A DNA stretch of 44,954 nucleotides from DAOTUB01 sp034437455 (GTDB lineage Bacteria > Chloroflexota > Anaerolineae > B4-G1). The translations under genes and the position numbers were made by a program. Every line of letters starts with the position of its first letter. Positions within the stretch are counted from its first letter, which is position 1. Of the stretch, positions 7,852 to 15,544 are shown piece after piece. The stretch covers positions 1 through 44,954 of the forward strand of contig DAOTUB010000376.1 in the NCBI GenBank assembly GCA_034437455.1, written 5' to 3'. The notes below the pieces were generated by a model, which did no database searches, had not been told where the DNA came from, and saw nothing but the letters and a program-made list of their open reading frames with translations.

Positions 7852-8691
7852 TTACGGCGGACTGTAGAGGGTGTAGGTGTGATCCTCAAACAGGACAAAG
7901 ATGCGGATCCTGGCCCTGGGAACGACATCCTCCATACACTCCAACATCAGGCCGTGTTGAAAGGGCTGGCAGTGCGCCTTGTCGCACAGCCGCTCCTCGT
8001 TGAGGGCCCATCCCAGGCGCTCCCGAACCGTCGGGTGCTCCTGCCAGATCAACCCAAACCCCCGCTTGGGTTGGATCTTTCCTTCCGGGGGCGGACCCAG
8101 GGATAGATCTCGCTCCGGCATTCCTTCCTCCCAGTGATCTGGATGACTCTCCCATGTCTCAAAGTCGTGGAACACATAGATCAGTCGCTCGTCCTCCCGC
8201 CACACCATGTATCCGTGCTCAAAGTCCTGGGTAGCAGCGGTCAAGTCCTGATGATCGTCGGCGGGACAGCCGATCTTTTCCCGAACCCCCGGCACAAGCT
8301 CAAGAGCGCCCTCGAACCAGCCCCAGGCTTTCTGTTCGCAGGAGGGGGTCGGGAGAGCGGTCGTTTCCGTCGGCGTGGGCGGTTCCATAGTCGCAGTGGG
8401 TTCCTCTGTCGGCGTGGGAGGTTCAAGTGTAGCCGTTGGAGTCTGGGTAGGCTCCTCTGTTGGAGTAGGAGTGACGCAAATGGTGCCACAACCACCAGGA
8501 CACTCATCCGGGCAATAGTACTGCTCGTCAGGCTCACACAGGGGCGGCGTGCAGACGGGCATAGGCGTTTCGGTTAAAGACGGTTCGGGCGTCGGAGTAT
8601 TGGGCGACGTCGTTGTCGCAGGCATGTTGCAGGCCAGGACGACGGCGGCGAGGGCCAGCAGGGTGATCACGTTAGCTTTTGAGCGGTCCAT
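7852..8691 (-). CDS. Thr/Pro-rich lipoprotein of unknown function
   Basis: A 279-residue protein with a signal peptide ending in a lipobox (VVLAC), a Cys-rich patch ('CPDECPGGCGTIC'), a degenerate 'EEPT.T..PPTPTE' linker repeat and a C-terminal globular region rich in Trp and acidic residues ('WGWFEGALELVPGVREKIGC'). I do not recognise the C-terminal domain. The ATG at 8691 fits GGAG 11 nt upstream; a GTG at 8700 overlaps the preceding stop (GTGA) but has the ribosome site too close. It sits between the LsrF-like enzyme and the dehydrogenase, apparently in one operon, which is unusual for a surface lipoprotein. Confidence 0.75.
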   Translation of the reverse strand: MDRSKANVITLLALAAVVLACNMPATTTSPNTPTPEPSLTETPMPVCTPPLCEPDEQYYCPDECPGGCGTICVTPTPTEEPTQTPTATLEPPTPTEEPTATMEPPTPTETTALPTPSCEQKAWGWFEGALELVPGVREKIGCPADDHQDLTAATQDFEHGYMVWREDERLIYVFHDFETWESHPDHWEEGMPERDLSLGPPPEGKIQPKRGFGLIWQEHPTVRERLGWALNEERLCDKAHCQPFQHGLMLECMEDVVPRARIRIFVLFEDHTYTLYSPP

Positions 8692-8696
8692 CCGTT

Positions 8697-9503
8697 TCAC
8701 ATCTCCACTTCTTGTACGTAACTCTTGATATGGTTGAACATGTCATGGGCCTCTTGGGCGTCGGCGCCTTTGTGAATGATGGCCCGCAAAGCCTGGGCCA
8801 TAGCTACGGGGTGTTCGTTCTGCCAGACGTTCCGACCCAGGTTCACGCCTATCGCGCCTCGTTGCATGCCGTCGTAGACGAACTCGAAAACCTCGAGTTC
8901 CGTCTCGCACCTGGGGCCGCCCGCCATCACCACTGGCACAGGGCAACCGTTTGTGACCTTGTCAAATTCCTCGCACCAGTAGGTCTTGACCACGCGAGCG
9001 CCCAGCTCGGCGGCGATGCGACAGCACAACGCGAGGTAGCGGGCCTCCCGCTTCTCCAGCTCTTTGCCCACAGCGGTGACCGCCATGACGGGAATACCGT
9101 ACTCCTCGCATTCATTCACCAGGTTCGCCAGGTTCATCAGCGTCTCGTGCTCGTACTCGCTGCCGACAAAGATGGAAATTCCCACGGCAGCCACGTTCAG
9201 ACGCACGGCATCCCGGACAGAGGTAGTGATCCCTTCGTGCGCCAGGTCCTTTCCGACGACGCTGGTGCCGCCCGACACCCGAAGGATGATCGGCTTGCTA
9301 TCGGCGGGATCGATGCAGGCGCGCAACACGCCTCTCGTAACAAAGAGGGCGTCACAATACGAAAGCAGCGGCTCGACCGTATCGCCCGGTTTCTCCAGCT
9401 TGCGGGTAGGCCCCTGAAAGTAGCCGTGATCTACCGGCAGAAAGAAACAGTGACCATCGGGCTGGATCAGTTGCGACAGGCGATTTTTCATTCCCCAATC
9501 CAT
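8697..9503 (-). CDS. LsrF-like class I aldolase/thiolase family protein
   Basis: A 268-residue DeoC/FbaB-type barrel protein. It closely resembles E. coli LsrF as I remember it: 'DWGM', 'DHGYFQGPT', 'TRGVLR', 'GSEYEH', 'VVKTYW' (Schiff-base Lys), 'GCPVPVVMAGG' and 'LGRNVWQ..HPVAM'. LsrF transfers an acetyl group from 3-hydroxy-5-phosphonooxypentane-2,4-dione to CoA in AI-2 catabolism. No lsr transporter, kinase or regulator is in the window, so a related phosphosugar aldolase role is equally possible. The start at ATG 9503 has AGGAGG upstream. It is the first gene of the minus-strand cluster, with a promoter at 9582-9609. Confidence 0.82.
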   Translation of the reverse strand: MDWGMKNRLSQLIQPDGHCFFLPVDHGYFQGPTRKLEKPGDTVEPLLSYCDALFVTRGVLRACIDPADSKPIILRVSGGTSVVGKDLAHEGITTSVRDAVRLNVAAVGISIFVGSEYEHETLMNLANLVNECEEYGIPVMAVTAVGKELEKREARYLALCCRIAAELGARVVKTYWCEEFDKVTNGCPVPVVMAGGPRCETELEVFEFVYDGMQRGAIGVNLGRNVWQNEHPVAMAQALRAIIHKGADAQEAHDMFNHIKSYVQEVEM

Positions 9504-9581
9504 TTCGATACCTCCTCTTCACCTATGCTCAGGTCTGAAAATCAGATACCCCTTTTTGAACTACACAACCCATCGGTACTC

Positions 9582-9609
9582 AGTATACCATAGGGCGGCG
9601 CAGGAGCAA
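9582..9609 (-). promoter_or_regulatory. Promoter of LsrF-like operon
   Basis: On the minus strand TTGCTC (9604-9609) and TATACT (9582-9587) are 16 nt apart. It is back to back with the mogA promoter at 9637-9664. Confidence 0.5.
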
Positions 9610-9636
9610 GCAAGAAAGGGCGGAATGACCAGGAGA

Positions 9637-9664
9637 TTGCAGATTGGCAGGGAACAGGTATAAT
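9637..9664 (+). promoter_or_regulatory. Promoter of mogA-moeA operon
   Basis: TTGCAG (9637-9642) and a perfect TATAAT (9659-9664) are 16 nt apart, 48 nt ahead of the mogA start. A short direct repeat (ATGACGA / AGACGAATGA) follows in the leader. Confidence 0.6.
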
Positions 9665-9711
9665 GACGAATGACGAGAGACGAATGATCAACAAGGAGCG
9701 AGGAATAAAGT

Positions 9712-10224
9712 ATGGAGTCGATTCGAGCAGGAGTGGTGACGGTCAGTGATAAGGGATATGCAGGAGAGCGGGAGGACGCCAGCGGACCGCTGCTGGCCGA
9801 GTTGCTGCGCAAGATGGGCGCCGAGATCGCGAGCCAGACGATCGTGCCGGACGAACAGGCCGAGATCAAGCAGACGTTGATCCAGCTAGCCGACGAGACA
9901 CAGGTGGATCTGGTTGTAACTACCGGCGGCACCGGACCGGCCCCACGGGACATCACGCCCGAAGCAACGCAGTCCATCATCGAGCGGGAGATGCCCGGTC
10001 TGGCCGAGGCGCTTCGCTTCGAGGGGTATCGCAAGACGCCGCTGGCCGTCATCTCGCGGGGCGTGGCGGGCATCCGAGGAGGCACGCTCATCGTCAATCT
10101 ACCCGGCAGCCCCAGGGCAGTGCGCGAGGGGATGGAGACCTTGGTCCCCATCCTGCCCCACGCGATCAAGATGCTCCGGGGGGTGGACACCGAGCATAAA
10201 CACGAGGAGATGCGCCATGCCTAG
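9712..10224 (+). CDS. mogA: Molybdopterin adenylyltransferase (MogA/MoaB family)
   Basis: A 170-residue protein of the MogA/MoaB fold: 'RAGVVTVSDKGYAGEREDAS', the substrate loop 'VVTTGGTGPAPRDITPEAT', and 'GVAGIRGGTLIVNLPGSPRA'. It adenylates molybdopterin before metal insertion by MoeA. Length is typical. Its 3' end overlaps moeA by 8 nt, so the two steps are translationally coupled. MogA and MoaB are hard to tell apart by sequence; pairing with moeA favours the adenylyltransferase role. Confidence 0.9.
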   Translation: MESIRAGVVTVSDKGYAGEREDASGPLLAELLRKMGAEIASQTIVPDEQAEIKQTLIQLADETQVDLVVTTGGTGPAPRDITPEATQSIIEREMPGLAEALRFEGYRKTPLAVISRGVAGIRGGTLIVNLPGSPRAVREGMETLVPILPHAIKMLRGVDTEHKHEEMRHA

Positions 10225-11434
10225 CAAGCGCCGTCCTGTGTTGAGCGTCGAGGAGGCACTGGAACGTATCCTGTCGACCGTGCGCGTCCTGGAGCCAGAG
10301 CGCGTGAGCCTGCTGGATGCGGCTGGTCGCGTGCTGGCTGAAGCTGTCGTCGCTGACCGGGACATCCCGCCGCTGACGAACTCGGCGATGGATGGCTACG
10401 CCGTTCGCGGCACGGACGTGACGCAAGCTTCAGCCCGGCTGCGAGTGGTGGGAGAAGCGGCGGCGGGGTACGTACCCGAGGTCACCATCGAACCGGGCCA
10501 AGCGATGCGCATCATGACCGGCGCACCGGTCCCGAACGGGGCCGACACCGTCGTGCGCTTCGAGGACACCCGGCTGGATGGCGATTGGGTCGAGGTGTTG
10601 GAGGCATACTCGATTGGCAAGAACGTTCGGGCCGCGGGCGAGGACGTGCGCGCGGGCCAGGTCGTGCTGGAGCCGGGCAAAGTGCTGCGCCCGCAGGCGA
10701 TCGGTATGCTGGCAGCGGTCGGGCGGGTAGAAGCGGTGGTGATACGACGGCCTCGCGTGGCGATTCTGGCCACCGGCGACGAGGTCGTGCCGCCTGGCCA
10801 GTCCCCTGGCCCCGGCCAGATCTATGATGCCAATTCCTACACCGTCGCTGCACAGGTGCAGACGTTCGGTGGAGTGCCACTTCTCCTGGGAGTGGCCCGC
10901 GATGAGGATGCATTGGTCCGAGAGGGAATGCAGGAGGCGCTGTCTCAGAGAGCCGATTTTATCATCACCTCCGGCGGCGTCTCGGTGGGCGACTTTGATC
11001 TGGTCAAGCAGGTGCTGGCGGCCGAGGGAGAGATGCACTTCTGGTCGTTGAACATGAAACCAGGGCGGCCAATGGCCTTCGGAGTCGTGAACGACTTGCC
11101 ACTGCTGGGACTGCCGGGCAACCCGGTGGCGGCGATGATCAGCACCAAGCTTTTCGCCCGTCCGGCGCTCCTAAAGATGCAGGGCTTTGCAGATTGGCCA
11201 CGCCCGGTAGTAAAGGCTCGTCTGAGCCAACCCATCGCGCGCAAGGATGGCCGTCGCCATTACTTGCGGGTGCGTCTGCGCGAGACGGACGAGGGCTACG
11301 AGGCAACGCTGACCGGCGATCAAGGGTCGGGCATTCTCAACTCGTTGGTGCAGGCTGATGGGTTGGCCATCATCCCGGAAAAGTGCGACCATCTATCTGC
11401 CGGGGCAGATGTGGAAGTGATTTTACTGAACTAG
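10217..11434 (+). CDS. moeA: Molybdopterin molybdenumtransferase MoeA
   Basis: A 405-residue MoeA. It begins with the linker domain ('SVEEALERIL'), has 'DRDIPPLTNSAMDGYAVRG', 'IMTGAPVPNGADTVVRFED', the MoCF-binding motif 'FIITSGGVSVGDFDLVKQVL' and 'MKPGRPMAFG...LLGLPGNPVAAM', and ends with domain IV. It inserts molybdate (or tungstate) into adenylated molybdopterin. Length is full and all expected blocks are present. It overlaps mogA by 8 nt and is followed after 24 nt by the nucleotidyltransferase. No molybdoenzyme is in the window. Confidence 0.95.
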   Translation: MPSKRRPVLSVEEALERILSTVRVLEPERVSLLDAAGRVLAEAVVADRDIPPLTNSAMDGYAVRGTDVTQASARLRVVGEAAAGYVPEVTIEPGQAMRIMTGAPVPNGADTVVRFEDTRLDGDWVEVLEAYSIGKNVRAAGEDVRAGQVVLEPGKVLRPQAIGMLAAVGRVEAVVIRRPRVAILATGDEVVPPGQSPGPGQIYDANSYTVAAQVQTFGGVPLLLGVARDEDALVREGMQEALSQRADFIITSGGVSVGDFDLVKQVLAAEGEMHFWSLNMKPGRPMAFGVVNDLPLLGLPGNPVAAMISTKLFARPALLKMQGFADWPRPVVKARLSQPIARKDGRRHYLRVRLRETDEGYEATLTGDQGSGILNSLVQADGLAIIPEKCDHLSAGADVEVILLN

Positions 11435-11458
11435 GCGCTGTTGAGGGTCAGCGAGCTA

Positions 11459-12082
11459 ATGGCAGAAGAACAAACGGTGGCCTACGAACAGTTGCTACGA
11501 CAGGGAGGCGGCCAAATGCTCCGCGAGGCGAGCGCCTACTTTGCGGGTGCGGGAAGATTGCACGACGCATTGCGCCGATTGGTACAACGACTGGACGCGG
11601 AGAACGTCCCCTATGCCCTGCCGGGGGGACTGGCTCTCGCCGAACACGGGTATCCCCGCCTGACAGAGGACATTGATGTATTGATGACTCCCTCTGGATT
11701 GGAGCGTTTCCGTCAGCGATTTGTGGGGCGAGGGTACCGGCCGGCGTTTGATGGAGCCAAGAAGACGTTCCGAGATACCGAGGCAGGCGTGCGCATCGAA
11801 ATCGTGACCACAGGCGAGTACCCCGGCGATGGACTGCCCAAATCCGTGGCTTTCCCCGACCCCTCAACGGCGGGGGTGGAGATAGAAGGCATCCGTGTGG
11901 TGACTTTGGAGAAATTGATCGAGTTGAAACTGGCATCAGGAACCAGCGCGCCGCACCGATTGCGAGACCTGGCTGATGTGCAGGATTTGATCGTTCGTCT
12001 GGATCTCCCATTAGAACTGGCAAATAGGCTGGATTCTTCGGTGCAAGCGGCATATCGAGACCTATGGAAAAAATCGCAATGA
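11459..12082 (+). CDS. Nucleotidyltransferase-fold protein
   Basis: A 207-residue protein (from ATG 11459; a TTG at 11441 is possible). The motif 'YALPGGLALAEHGYPRLTED' followed by IDVLM has the GG...DID pattern of the polymerase-beta nucleotidyltransferase fold, as in AbiEii/MenT-like proteins and other minimal nucleotidyltransferases. Later blocks, 'VVTLEKLIELKLASG' and 'RLRDLADVQDLI', are typical of the C-terminal helical part of this group. No partner antitoxin of the AbiEi type is adjacent, so a toxin role is not supported. The stop overlaps the next start (ATGA). Its target is unknown. Confidence 0.72.
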   Translation: MAEEQTVAYEQLLRQGGGQMLREASAYFAGAGRLHDALRRLVQRLDAENVPYALPGGLALAEHGYPRLTEDIDVLMTPSGLERFRQRFVGRGYRPAFDGAKKTFRDTEAGVRIEIVTTGEYPGDGLPKSVAFPDPSTAGVEIEGIRVVTLEKLIELKLASGTSAPHRLRDLADVQDLIVRLDLPLELANRLDSSVQAAYRDLWKKSQ

Positions 12083-12858
12083 CATCGAGTTACACCAGAT
12101 ACACATTCCGAGGGCGAACGGGATACGTCATAGAGCCCGCTGACCCAGGTGTCACTCAGAAATTGGTCGCAGTCGGCCACACTGACTCGGTCACTCCCTG
12201 GTCTGATCCAGGGATCCACCTGCATCGAAACGCCGAGGAGTATTACTTCTTGGTTCAGGGGAGACTACGGATCCTGGTTGCAGAAACATTGGTGTCGCTG
12301 AAACCGAAAGAGATCTTGATGGTAAAGCCCCAGGTTCCTCACGCTATCGTGGGAGGCGAAGGATTCATCGAGCACATTGGCATCCGTGCACCTGCCAAGC
12401 GGGACAAACAACTCCTGGGCGACATTCCTCGCGAGCTTCCCTCAATGGGTAACGAACGCGAACGGGAACTATGCTGCGATTGGGGGTATCGCATTTCACT
12501 CGAATCCAGCTATAATCAAAATTGTTGGTTGCTTGGGACCGGCCTAGCGAGATTTCAAGCTTCGCATTTGATTCTGGCATTTCTGCACTTTTCGACCACC
12601 GAGGCCGCCAACGCAGGCATCGGGACGCGCCATCGCCTGCATCGTCATCAAATATCCTGGGAATACTATGCTGTGCTCAAAGGGACGAAAACGCTCCAGA
12701 TTGAGGACGAACTGGTCCAGATCACAGCCGGAGAAATTCTGGGGATTCCGCCCACGATCTGCCACACGCTTCACAGTCGCCAGGCTCCTTACGAGGGATT
12801 CACGTTCCGTGTTCCCATACCAGACCAGCACGATAAGGTCGAGTGTTCGCCGCCTTGA
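12079..12858 (+). CDS. Two-domain cupin protein
   Basis: A 259-residue protein with two cupin barrels. The first has 'IHLHRNAEEYYFLVQGRLRI' and 'VKPQVPHAI'. The second has 'RLHRHQISWEYYAVLKGTKT', 'EILGIPPTICHTLH'. The His/Glu patterns fit metal-binding cupins. The start at 12079 gives a 4-nt ATGA overlap with the nucleotidyltransferase; an alternative ATG at 12064 would add five residues. The gene before the RfbC-type epimerase suggests a role in sugar or surface modification, but this is inference. GC is lower than in moeA. Confidence 0.75.
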   Translation: MTSSYTRYTFRGRTGYVIEPADPGVTQKLVAVGHTDSVTPWSDPGIHLHRNAEEYYFLVQGRLRILVAETLVSLKPKEILMVKPQVPHAIVGGEGFIEHIGIRAPAKRDKQLLGDIPRELPSMGNERERELCCDWGYRISLESSYNQNCWLLGTGLARFQASHLILAFLHFSTTEAANAGIGTRHRLHRHQISWEYYAVLKGTKTLQIEDELVQITAGEILGIPPTICHTLHSRQAPYEGFTFRVPIPDQHDKVECSPP

Positions 12859-12886
12859 AATTCACAGATTGGAGGTCATATCGCAA

Positions 12887-13450
12887 ATGCCGTTTCAATT
12901 TACACGACTGGATATTCCTGACGTACTATTGATCGAGCCGCGGATCTTTCAGGATCAGCGTGGTTTTTTTATGGAGACGTATAAAAAATCCGAGTTTGCG
13001 GCGAATGGTATATCTGGTGAAATCGTTCAAAGCAATTGTTCGCATTCTATCCGAGGTACACTTCGGGGATTGCATTACCAAAAGCATCCCCAGGCCCAAG
13101 GAAAGCTGGTGATGGCTCTCAGAGGAGAGGTTTTCGACGTAGCGGTAGATATTCGTAAAGGCTCGCCCACTTATGGCCAATGGGTGGGCGCGATCCTTTC
13201 GGACGAGAATTTCCACATGCTTTATGTCCCAGAGGGCTTTGCCCACGGCTTTTGTGTGTTGAGCGACGAGGCGGATTTCGTCTATCAAGTTACGGCCGAG
13301 TATGCCCCCGAACTTGAACGGGGCATCGCGTGGAACGATCCAACCATCGGGATTCAGTGGCCTACTGCGGAGCCTCTGCTTTCCTCCAGAGATGTCCAGC
13401 TTCCCCTGCTTCGGGAAGCCGATATAAATTTTATCTACGAAGGAACTTAA
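12887..13450 (+). CDS. rfbC: dTDP-4-dehydrorhamnose 3,5-epimerase family protein
   Basis: A 187-residue RfbC/RmlC-type protein: 'EPRIFQDQRGFFMETY', 'QSNCSHSIRGTLRGLHYQ', 'QGKLVMALRGEVFDVAVDIR', 'SPTYGQWVGAILS' and 'YVPEGFAHGFCVL'. The catalytic His is in 'LRGLHYQ' and the Tyr in 'DFVYQVTAEYAPELERGI'. RmlC converts dTDP-4-keto-6-deoxyglucose to dTDP-4-keto-rhamnose. The start at 12887 is fixed by GGAGGT 10 nt upstream; the larger open frame from 12668 is a shadow of the cupin gene. The other rml genes (rmlA, B, D) are absent here, so the epimerase may serve another NDP-sugar. Confidence 0.9.
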   Translation: MPFQFTRLDIPDVLLIEPRIFQDQRGFFMETYKKSEFAANGISGEIVQSNCSHSIRGTLRGLHYQKHPQAQGKLVMALRGEVFDVAVDIRKGSPTYGQWVGAILSDENFHMLYVPEGFAHGFCVLSDEADFVYQVTAEYAPELERGIAWNDPTIGIQWPTAEPLLSSRDVQLPLLREADINFIYEGT

Positions 13451-13451
13451 C

Positions 13452-14144
13452 ATGCCTCACACACTCCTCTTCTTGCTCGGTGGCAGCGCCGCGTTTGACG
13501 TGGTCACTGAAGAGTTTGTTCCGGCAGCCGGTGGACGCGACGCGACGATCGCTTTGCTGTTGCAAGGGGGCGCCGGATGGGAAAAGTACGTACCGGGATA
13601 CATCCAGCCCTGGATACAACGAGGGGTATCTCAATATCATCCCATCGCGCCCGATGAAAATGGAGACTGGGATCTGGATACAATATCAGCCAGGCTCTGT
13701 GAAGCAACGGGTATTTTTATCGGCGGTGGGCACACGCCGACCTACCACCGATTATACGCCACAGAGCCGCTCCGCAGCATCATCCGCGAGCGCTATCACC
13801 AGGGCGTTCCTGTCGCGGGTGTGTCTGCCGGAGTATTGATCGCTCCTGAGAACTGCGTGCTGACCTCTGACGAGACTGGCGATACTACACTCAACGTTGT
13901 GGCCGGTTTGGGCCTGGTTAGCAATATCATCGTGGGCGTCCATTTCACCGAGCAGAAGGGGCTGCCGCACCTTCTCGACGCGATGGCTCAGACTCGAACG
14001 AGGATCGGGTGGGGCATAGATGATTCAGCCTGTGCCATGTTTGAGGACGGCCAATTCAAGAAAACCCTGGGGCGGTCTGTCTATGAGATCGTGATGTCCG
14101 ATTTTGAGACGAAGGCTCACAGGATGAAGGAAAGAGAAGCCTGA
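13452..14144 (+). CDS. Peptidase S51 family (cyanophycinase / dipeptidase E-like)
   Basis: A 230-residue protein with the class I amidotransferase-like fold of family S51. Key blocks: 'ALLLQGGAGWEKYVPGYI', 'GIFIGGGHTPTYHRL', the nucleophile elbow 'GVPVAGVSAGVLI' (Ser in SAG), and 'TRIGWGIDDSACAMFEDG'. S51 enzymes cleave cyanophycin or Asp-containing dipeptides. Cyanophycin synthetase is not present, so a dipeptidase or other hydrolase role is likely. It begins two bases after the RfbC-type stop and ends immediately before the MazG-like start, so it is part of the same transcript. Confidence 0.8.
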   Translation: MPHTLLFLLGGSAAFDVVTEEFVPAAGGRDATIALLLQGGAGWEKYVPGYIQPWIQRGVSQYHPIAPDENGDWDLDTISARLCEATGIFIGGGHTPTYHRLYATEPLRSIIRERYHQGVPVAGVSAGVLIAPENCVLTSDETGDTTLNVVAGLGLVSNIIVGVHFTEQKGLPHLLDAMAQTRTRIGWGIDDSACAMFEDGQFKKTLGRSVYEIVMSDFETKAHRMKEREA

Positions 14145-14465
14145 ATGGCAAACCTGCGAGAGCTTCAAAACCTGGTGAGCAAAATCAGGCAAGAGCGCGG
14201 CTTTACGATGGACCCCTTGAGGATATTCGTCCTTCTGGACGAAGAAGTAGGAGAAATTGCCAGAGAACTCGAGCGAACCTGGTCGCCCAATTATGATCCA
14301 TTTTCCAAACAAGACCTGGAAGATGAAATCGCCGACGTGTTGGTCTGCCTGCTGGCCCTGGCGAATCAATTCGAGATCGATGTGGAAAAGGCTCTAACGG
14401 AAAAGTTGTTGTACAAAGACAGTCAACGAAAATGGAAATCAGCAGAAATGGAGAACTATTCGTGA
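14145..14465 (+). CDS. MazG-like nucleotide pyrophosphohydrolase
   Basis: A 106-residue all-alpha NTP pyrophosphohydrolase-like protein. The metal-binding pattern is 'LLDEEVGEIARELER' followed by 'DLEDEIADVLVCLLALAN', the E-x2-E...E-x2-D arrangement of MazG proteins. It hydrolyses NTPs or modified NTPs to NMP and pyrophosphate (house-cleaning or signalling). It starts directly after the S51 stop and overlaps the next gene by 4 nt (GTGA). Confidence 0.82.
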   Translation: MANLRELQNLVSKIRQERGFTMDPLRIFVLLDEEVGEIARELERTWSPNYDPFSKQDLEDEIADVLVCLLALANQFEIDVEKALTEKLLYKDSQRKWKSAEMENYS

Positions 14466-15520
14466 ATCCAGACCGCATTTTAGCCATAGACGTCGGCGCT
14501 GGCACCCAGGATATCCTGTTGTGGGAGGCCGACCAGCCGATGGAAAACAACGTCAAACTGGTGTTGCCCTCGTGGACGACGATATTGGCCCGGCAGGTAA
14601 AACAGGCTACACAGGAGGGGCGGCCCGTCTTCCTGACCGGCAACCTGATGGGCGGCGGGCCTTTGGTCAGCGCGATGAAGCGCCATCTGCAGGCCGGTTA
14701 TCCGGTCTATGCCACGCCCCGCGCCGCGCTGACCATCCGCGACAATCTCGACCAGGTGCGCGAGCGAGGCTACACCATCGTCGAGGAACCACCGGATGCG
14801 CCCGACCTGCTCACGCTGCGCACCCGCGACGTCGATCTGGAGGCACTGGCGATCGCGCTGGCTCCCTTCGGCGTGAGCGTCCCCGAGACACTCGCCGTCG
14901 CCGTGCAGGATCACGGCGAGTGTCTGGAAGGCTCCAACCGTCTGTTTCGCTTCCAACTGTGGCGCGAGTTTGTCGAGAGGGACAGCGAGATGCTCGGCCT
15001 GGCCTATCACGAGCCGCCCTCCTGTTACACCCGCATGCAGGCGGTACAGCAAGATGCACCCGGCGCGGTGGTGATGGATACCGGCCCGGCGGCGCTCTGG
15101 GGCATCCTGAAAGATGAGCGCGCCGCAGCCTATCAGGACGAGGGCTTTATCGCCGTCAACGTGGGCAACCAGCATACGTTAGGTGTGCTGCTGCGAGGCG
15201 AGCGTATCCTGGGCCTCTTTGAGCACCACACCGTGTTAATGACGCCCAAGAAATTGGCGCATTTGGTCGGGCAGTTGCGCGCCGGGACGTTGACGAACAA
15301 AGAGGTCTTTGACGATCATGGGCATGGCGCGTTTATCAGCCCTGAATATGTCCCTCCGACGGAGGGATCTGGTGTGGGGTTCAACTTTGTGGCAGCGACC
15401 GGCCCACAGCGACATCTCGCCGCAGACCTGGGCTATCACTTTGCTGCGCCCTATGGGGATATGATGCTCACCGGCTGCTTCGGGTTGGTGACGGCGACGC
15501 GGCGGCTGAACGCCAAGTAG
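14462..15520 (+). CDS. DUF1786 family protein (ASKHA-like fold suspected)
   Basis: A 352-residue protein from the GTG at 14462, which overlaps the MazG-like stop (GTGA) and has GGAG 9 nt upstream; an in-frame ATG at 14432 lies inside the MazG-like gene. It resembles the uncharacterised DUF1786 family. 'ILAIDVGAGTQDILLW' looks like the phosphate-1 loop of actin/hexokinase-type (ASKHA) ATPases, with further Gly-rich strands 'GAVVMDTGPAALWG' and 'IAVNVGNQHTLGVLL'. Function is unknown; family members have been annotated near pyruvate formate-lyase activases. It closes the plus-strand operon and is convergent with the histidine kinase. Confidence 0.7.
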   Translation: MNPDRILAIDVGAGTQDILLWEADQPMENNVKLVLPSWTTILARQVKQATQEGRPVFLTGNLMGGGPLVSAMKRHLQAGYPVYATPRAALTIRDNLDQVRERGYTIVEEPPDAPDLLTLRTRDVDLEALAIALAPFGVSVPETLAVAVQDHGECLEGSNRLFRFQLWREFVERDSEMLGLAYHEPPSCYTRMQAVQQDAPGAVVMDTGPAALWGILKDERAAAYQDEGFIAVNVGNQHTLGVLLRGERILGLFEHHTVLMTPKKLAHLVGQLRAGTLTNKEVFDDHGHGAFISPEYVPPTEGSGVGFNFVAATGPQRHLAADLGYHFAAPYGDMMLTGCFGLVTATRRLNAK

Positions 15521-15544
15521 TTTCCTGCCTCGGACTGCTTGGCG
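15511..15544. terminator. Possible bidirectional terminator hairpin between convergent genes
   Basis: CGCCAAG (15511-15517) pairs with CTTGGCG (15538-15544), and the stem extends inward by AGT/ACT after one mismatch. It spans the ends of the convergent DUF1786 and kinase genes. There is no strong T-run on either side. Confidence 0.4.

Noticed and set aside
7791..7928. N-terminal extension of the Zn-dehydrogenase
   Set aside because: It overlaps the lipoprotein gene, has no family similarity, and a good AGGAGG supports GTG at 7790.
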